In this document: in pieces, positions 61,987 through 64,000 of the stretch
How positions within the stretch are numbered: the stretch's first letter is position 1
Layout: each line of letters starts with the position of its first letter
Program-made: the position numbers and the translations under genes
Notes under the pieces: generated by a model
What the model was told of the DNA's origin: nothing
Databases searched by the model: none
Seen by the model: only the letters and a program-made list of their open reading frames with translations
NCBI RefSeq assembly: GCF_020532705.1
Contig: NZ_JAJAVD010000004.1
Coordinates: 558,001-622,000, forward strand
Reading direction: 5' to 3'
Source of the DNA: Methylobacillus caricis
GTDB lineage: Bacteria; Pseudomonadota; Gammaproteobacteria; Burkholderiales; Methylophilaceae
Length of the DNA: 64,000 nt

Positions 61987-64000
61987 CTAGAAATCGAGTG
62001 TCAAACCAACATTGACCGAGCGGCCCATGCCAGCAACCGGCCCGATTGCGCCTTGTGAATTGTCGGCTTTCCAGTCTGCATAGTTCACGCCACCCAATGG
62101 TAATGCGTAGTAACGATCAAACAGGTTGGTGACGCTGAAGTCCAACCTGGCTTTCTGCCATTGGTAACTGCTGCGCAGGTCCACCAAGGTATAGCCCCCA
62201 GTTTCACGTTCAAAGCGCGCATCGTCCACCCGGGTCTTGCTGTCGACAAACTGCAAATCCAACCCATTGGACCAGGCATTCTTCTTGTGCTCCAGGCTAA
62301 TACGCACATTGAGCGGCATGATCTGGTAGAGCGAATCCCCATTGGTGCGTTCGCCACGCGTCCACGCCAGGTTGCCACGCAGGCGGCCTTCGCCAAGCGA
62401 AGTATCTTCCCAAAGCTGTTTGGCAGCCTCCATGTTGATGCCATAAAAACGGGCATCTTGATTATCAAAGCGCAGGAATGCATTAGTGGTACCAACACGG
62501 TTCAAGGGATTAAACGTACCAATCTGTTCAACACCAATATAATCCTGCACATAGGTAAAGTAGGGCGTCACCCTGGCCTGCCAGGATTTTTTCTCAGCGT
62601 CATGCCAATCCAAGGTAGCGCTCAAAGTATTGGCCTTCTCTGGGTGTAGCCCAGGATTGCCCTCATAACCATTGGCATCGCCAAACCAGCCAATCATGGT
62701 ACGGGCCATGGTTCCGGTTCCCCATGAGTAACGCTCGTAAAGGTTAGGAGAACGGGTTTTGCGGGCATAGCCAAACTCCACGCTGGCAGTCTCGGAAAAT
62801 TCATACTTCCCTGTTGCAGTGAGATCCAGGTGATTATCACTGGCAGTGCGGCTGCCCCCATTGAATCGCTGGGCTGCAGCATTATCGGCAGCATTCATGC
62901 CCATGGTGGAATACGCCTGCACCTCTCCCGTGCTGGTGCGCACATGGTCTACACGTGCACCGAGCAAGGAACTCCAGCGGCTGTCCCATTTGGACTCCAC
63001 CTCGGCAAAGATGCCAATGCGATCCCGGCGGCCATCGTTGATATTCACATAGGTACGCGGGCCCATCATCATGCTGCCTGCCACAGGCGGCCAGACATCA
63101 TTCAGGGTATTGCGGTGAAAGTCATGTCCCAAGCGCAGGGTATGTACATCATCCAGTGGAATCGTTGCCTTGATGTTGTAACCCATATCCTTGCCATGGG
63201 TCTTCATCGGCATCATCCCGGTCTTCTCGGAGGAGAAGAATCCCATTTCATGCTGCACTTCTTGCCAATAAACGCGCGTATCCAGGTCACCCCAGCCAAG
63301 ATGGCGGCTGTAACTTGCGTTGATCGAATCAGCTTGGTTGCCCACCAGATCCATGTACTGGTTAGGAAAGCCCTGATGCGGCACTTCCTGATGGCTGAGC
63401 CTTAATACAAAATCCTCGTTGTCGCCCCTGGCGCCGATGGTCAAGGTCTGGATGTGACGCTCAAACTGGGTAGCGCGCACCTTGCGGCCATTGCCATCCT
63501 CGTAACTCTGTCCGCGATCCATGGTGCTCGTGAAATTGAGACTGAGATTGTCGCTGGCAGCCGTCGCGTTCAGTGCGGTGCTCAGGCCATTGTTATTGCT
63601 GCGGTATACGGTAGAGAAACTGCCCTTATAAAGCCAGGCATCAGGATTGCTGGCATAAATGGGCTTGGCAGAATCCACAGTAATGGTGCCTGCAATACTG
63701 TCACCTCCCATACTGACCGGGGTAATGCCTGCCAGCACGCTGACATTTGCCACTGCCGTTGGTGAAATATAGGTTAGCGGCGCATTCATGTTATTGGCAC
63801 AGGCCGCGGTCAATTCTGCTCCATCCACCAGAATACGAATACGGTTGTCATTCATGCCGCGAATATTCGGCAGGGCGGAGATACCGCCTGCCTGATAGGA
63901 ATAGGCCCCGACGTAATCCTGTAATAACGATGCTGTATCGGCACTATTGATCATGTGCCGGTGGAGGCTGCTATCGCTAGCATGGGCATGGGCTTTCACC
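61987..64000 (-). CDS. TonB-dependent receptor, copper (OprC/NosA)-like, 5' end outside window
   Basis: The last 670 residues of an outer-membrane receptor; the signal peptide and start of the plug lie beyond the window. The plug region has LPNIRGMNDNRIRILVDGAELTAACANNMNAPLTYISP, and the barrel ends with the usual aromatic C-terminus (VNVGLTLDF). The AC-NNMN-PLTYISP segment, VWPPVAGSMMMGPRTY and the Met-rich loop (TGMMPMKTHGKDMGY) match the TonB-dependent copper receptor type (OprC/NosA), so uptake of copper or a copper chelate is likely. Lanthanide or siderophore receptors, also found in methylotrophs, are less likely alternatives. Confidence 0.85.
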   Translation of the reverse strand, partial: VKAHAHASDSSLHRHMINSADTASLLQDYVGAYSYQAGGISALPNIRGMNDNRIRILVDGAELTAACANNMNAPLTYISPTAVANVSVLAGITPVSMGGDSIAGTITVDSAKPIYASNPDAWLYKGSFSTVYRSNNNGLSTALNATAASDNLSLNFTSTMDRGQSYEDGNGRKVRATQFERHIQTLTIGARGDNEDFVLRLSHQEVPHQGFPNQYMDLVGNQADSINASYSRHLGWGDLDTRVYWQEVQHEMGFFSSEKTGMMPMKTHGKDMGYNIKATIPLDDVHTLRLGHDFHRNTLNDVWPPVAGSMMMGPRTYVNINDGRRDRIGIFAEVESKWDSRWSSLLGARVDHVRTSTGEVQAYSTMGMNAADNAAAQRFNGGSRTASDNHLDLTATGKYEFSETASVEFGYARKTRSPNLYERYSWGTGTMARTMIGWFGDANGYEGNPGLHPEKANTLSATLDWHDAEKKSWQARVTPYFTYVQDYIGVEQIGTFNPLNRVGTTNAFLRFDNQDARFYGINMEAAKQLWEDTSLGEGRLRGNLAWTRGERTNGDSLYQIMPLNVRISLEHKKNAWSNGLDLQFVDSKTRVDDARFERETGGYTLVDLRSSYQWQKARLDFSVTNLFDRYYALPLGGVNYADWKADNSQGAIGPVAGMGRSVNVGLTLDF

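Overview
The window looks like chromosomal DNA of a betaproteobacterial methylotroph, most likely of the Methylophilaceae (Methylobacillus/Methylovorus type). This is an inference from content: a PQQ precursor peptide gene, a fructokinase / sucrose-phosphate synthase / amylosucrase locus like those of other methylotrophs, two Mo-hydroxylase subunits with maturation genes, and moderate GC. No rRNA, tRNA, CRISPR array, insertion sequence or phage gene was recognised.

Layout. 0-9.3 kb (+): a partial PsiF-like gene, a dienelactone hydrolase, a DUF2235 hydrolase, then a tight sucrose operon (kinase, fused synthase-phosphatase, amylosucrase) followed by an MscS channel, a DUF2007 protein and a ProQ/FinO protein. 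9.3-14.8 kb: a molybdenum-hydroxylase module, with MocA on + facing XdhC and the IorB/IorA-type subunits on -, and a divergent LysR regulator separated by an inverted repeat. 14.9-24.7 kb (-): MFS exporter, VanZ, GNAT, a diguanylate cyclase, DUF411, a small exported protein, a large substrate-binding/PAS/GAF/GGDEF/EAL protein and a 2OG-Fe dioxygenase. 24.8-31.2 kb: an ArsR-type regulator that appears leaderless and leads a lysophospholipid acylation/transport operon (aas, lplT), an entericidin-like lipoprotein, an orphan pqqA, and a LysR / DoxX / extradiol dioxygenase group. 31.4-34.0 kb (-): mltA, apaG, thiG, thiS.

34.2-60.5 kb (+) is the main accessory region: about 20 co-directional genes, many joined by 4-bp ATGA overlaps, forming a surface-glycan (most likely flagellin) glycosylation island. 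It starts with a SPINDLY/OGT-type glycosyltransferase just downstream of a very good match to the flagellar sigma-28 (FliA) promoter. Next come a VioA-type aminotransferase, a dedicated acyl carrier protein, a KAS III enzyme, two short-chain dehydrogenases, a NeuD/PglD-type acyltransferase, a Rieske oxygenase and a second left-handed beta-helix acyltransferase. Together these could build and attach an unusual 3-hydroxyacyl-type group to an amino sugar. Further down are a CMP-sugar synthetase-like protein with a 2-hydroxyacid dehydrogenase and an SDR, four methyltransferase units (two as tandem FkbM domains fused to a glycosyltransferase), and several very large, unusually fused glycosyltransferases, including a metallo-beta-lactamase-GT2 fusion and two paralogous DUF115/GT42-like domains fused to different partners. 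The island ends with a 1176-residue multidomain transferase of the size and layout of Pseudomonas Fgt proteins.

60.6-64 kb: a CsbD stress protein with terminator, a D-cysteine desulfhydrase/ACC deaminase-family PLP enzyme, and a TonB-dependent receptor of the copper (OprC/NosA) type cut by the window end.
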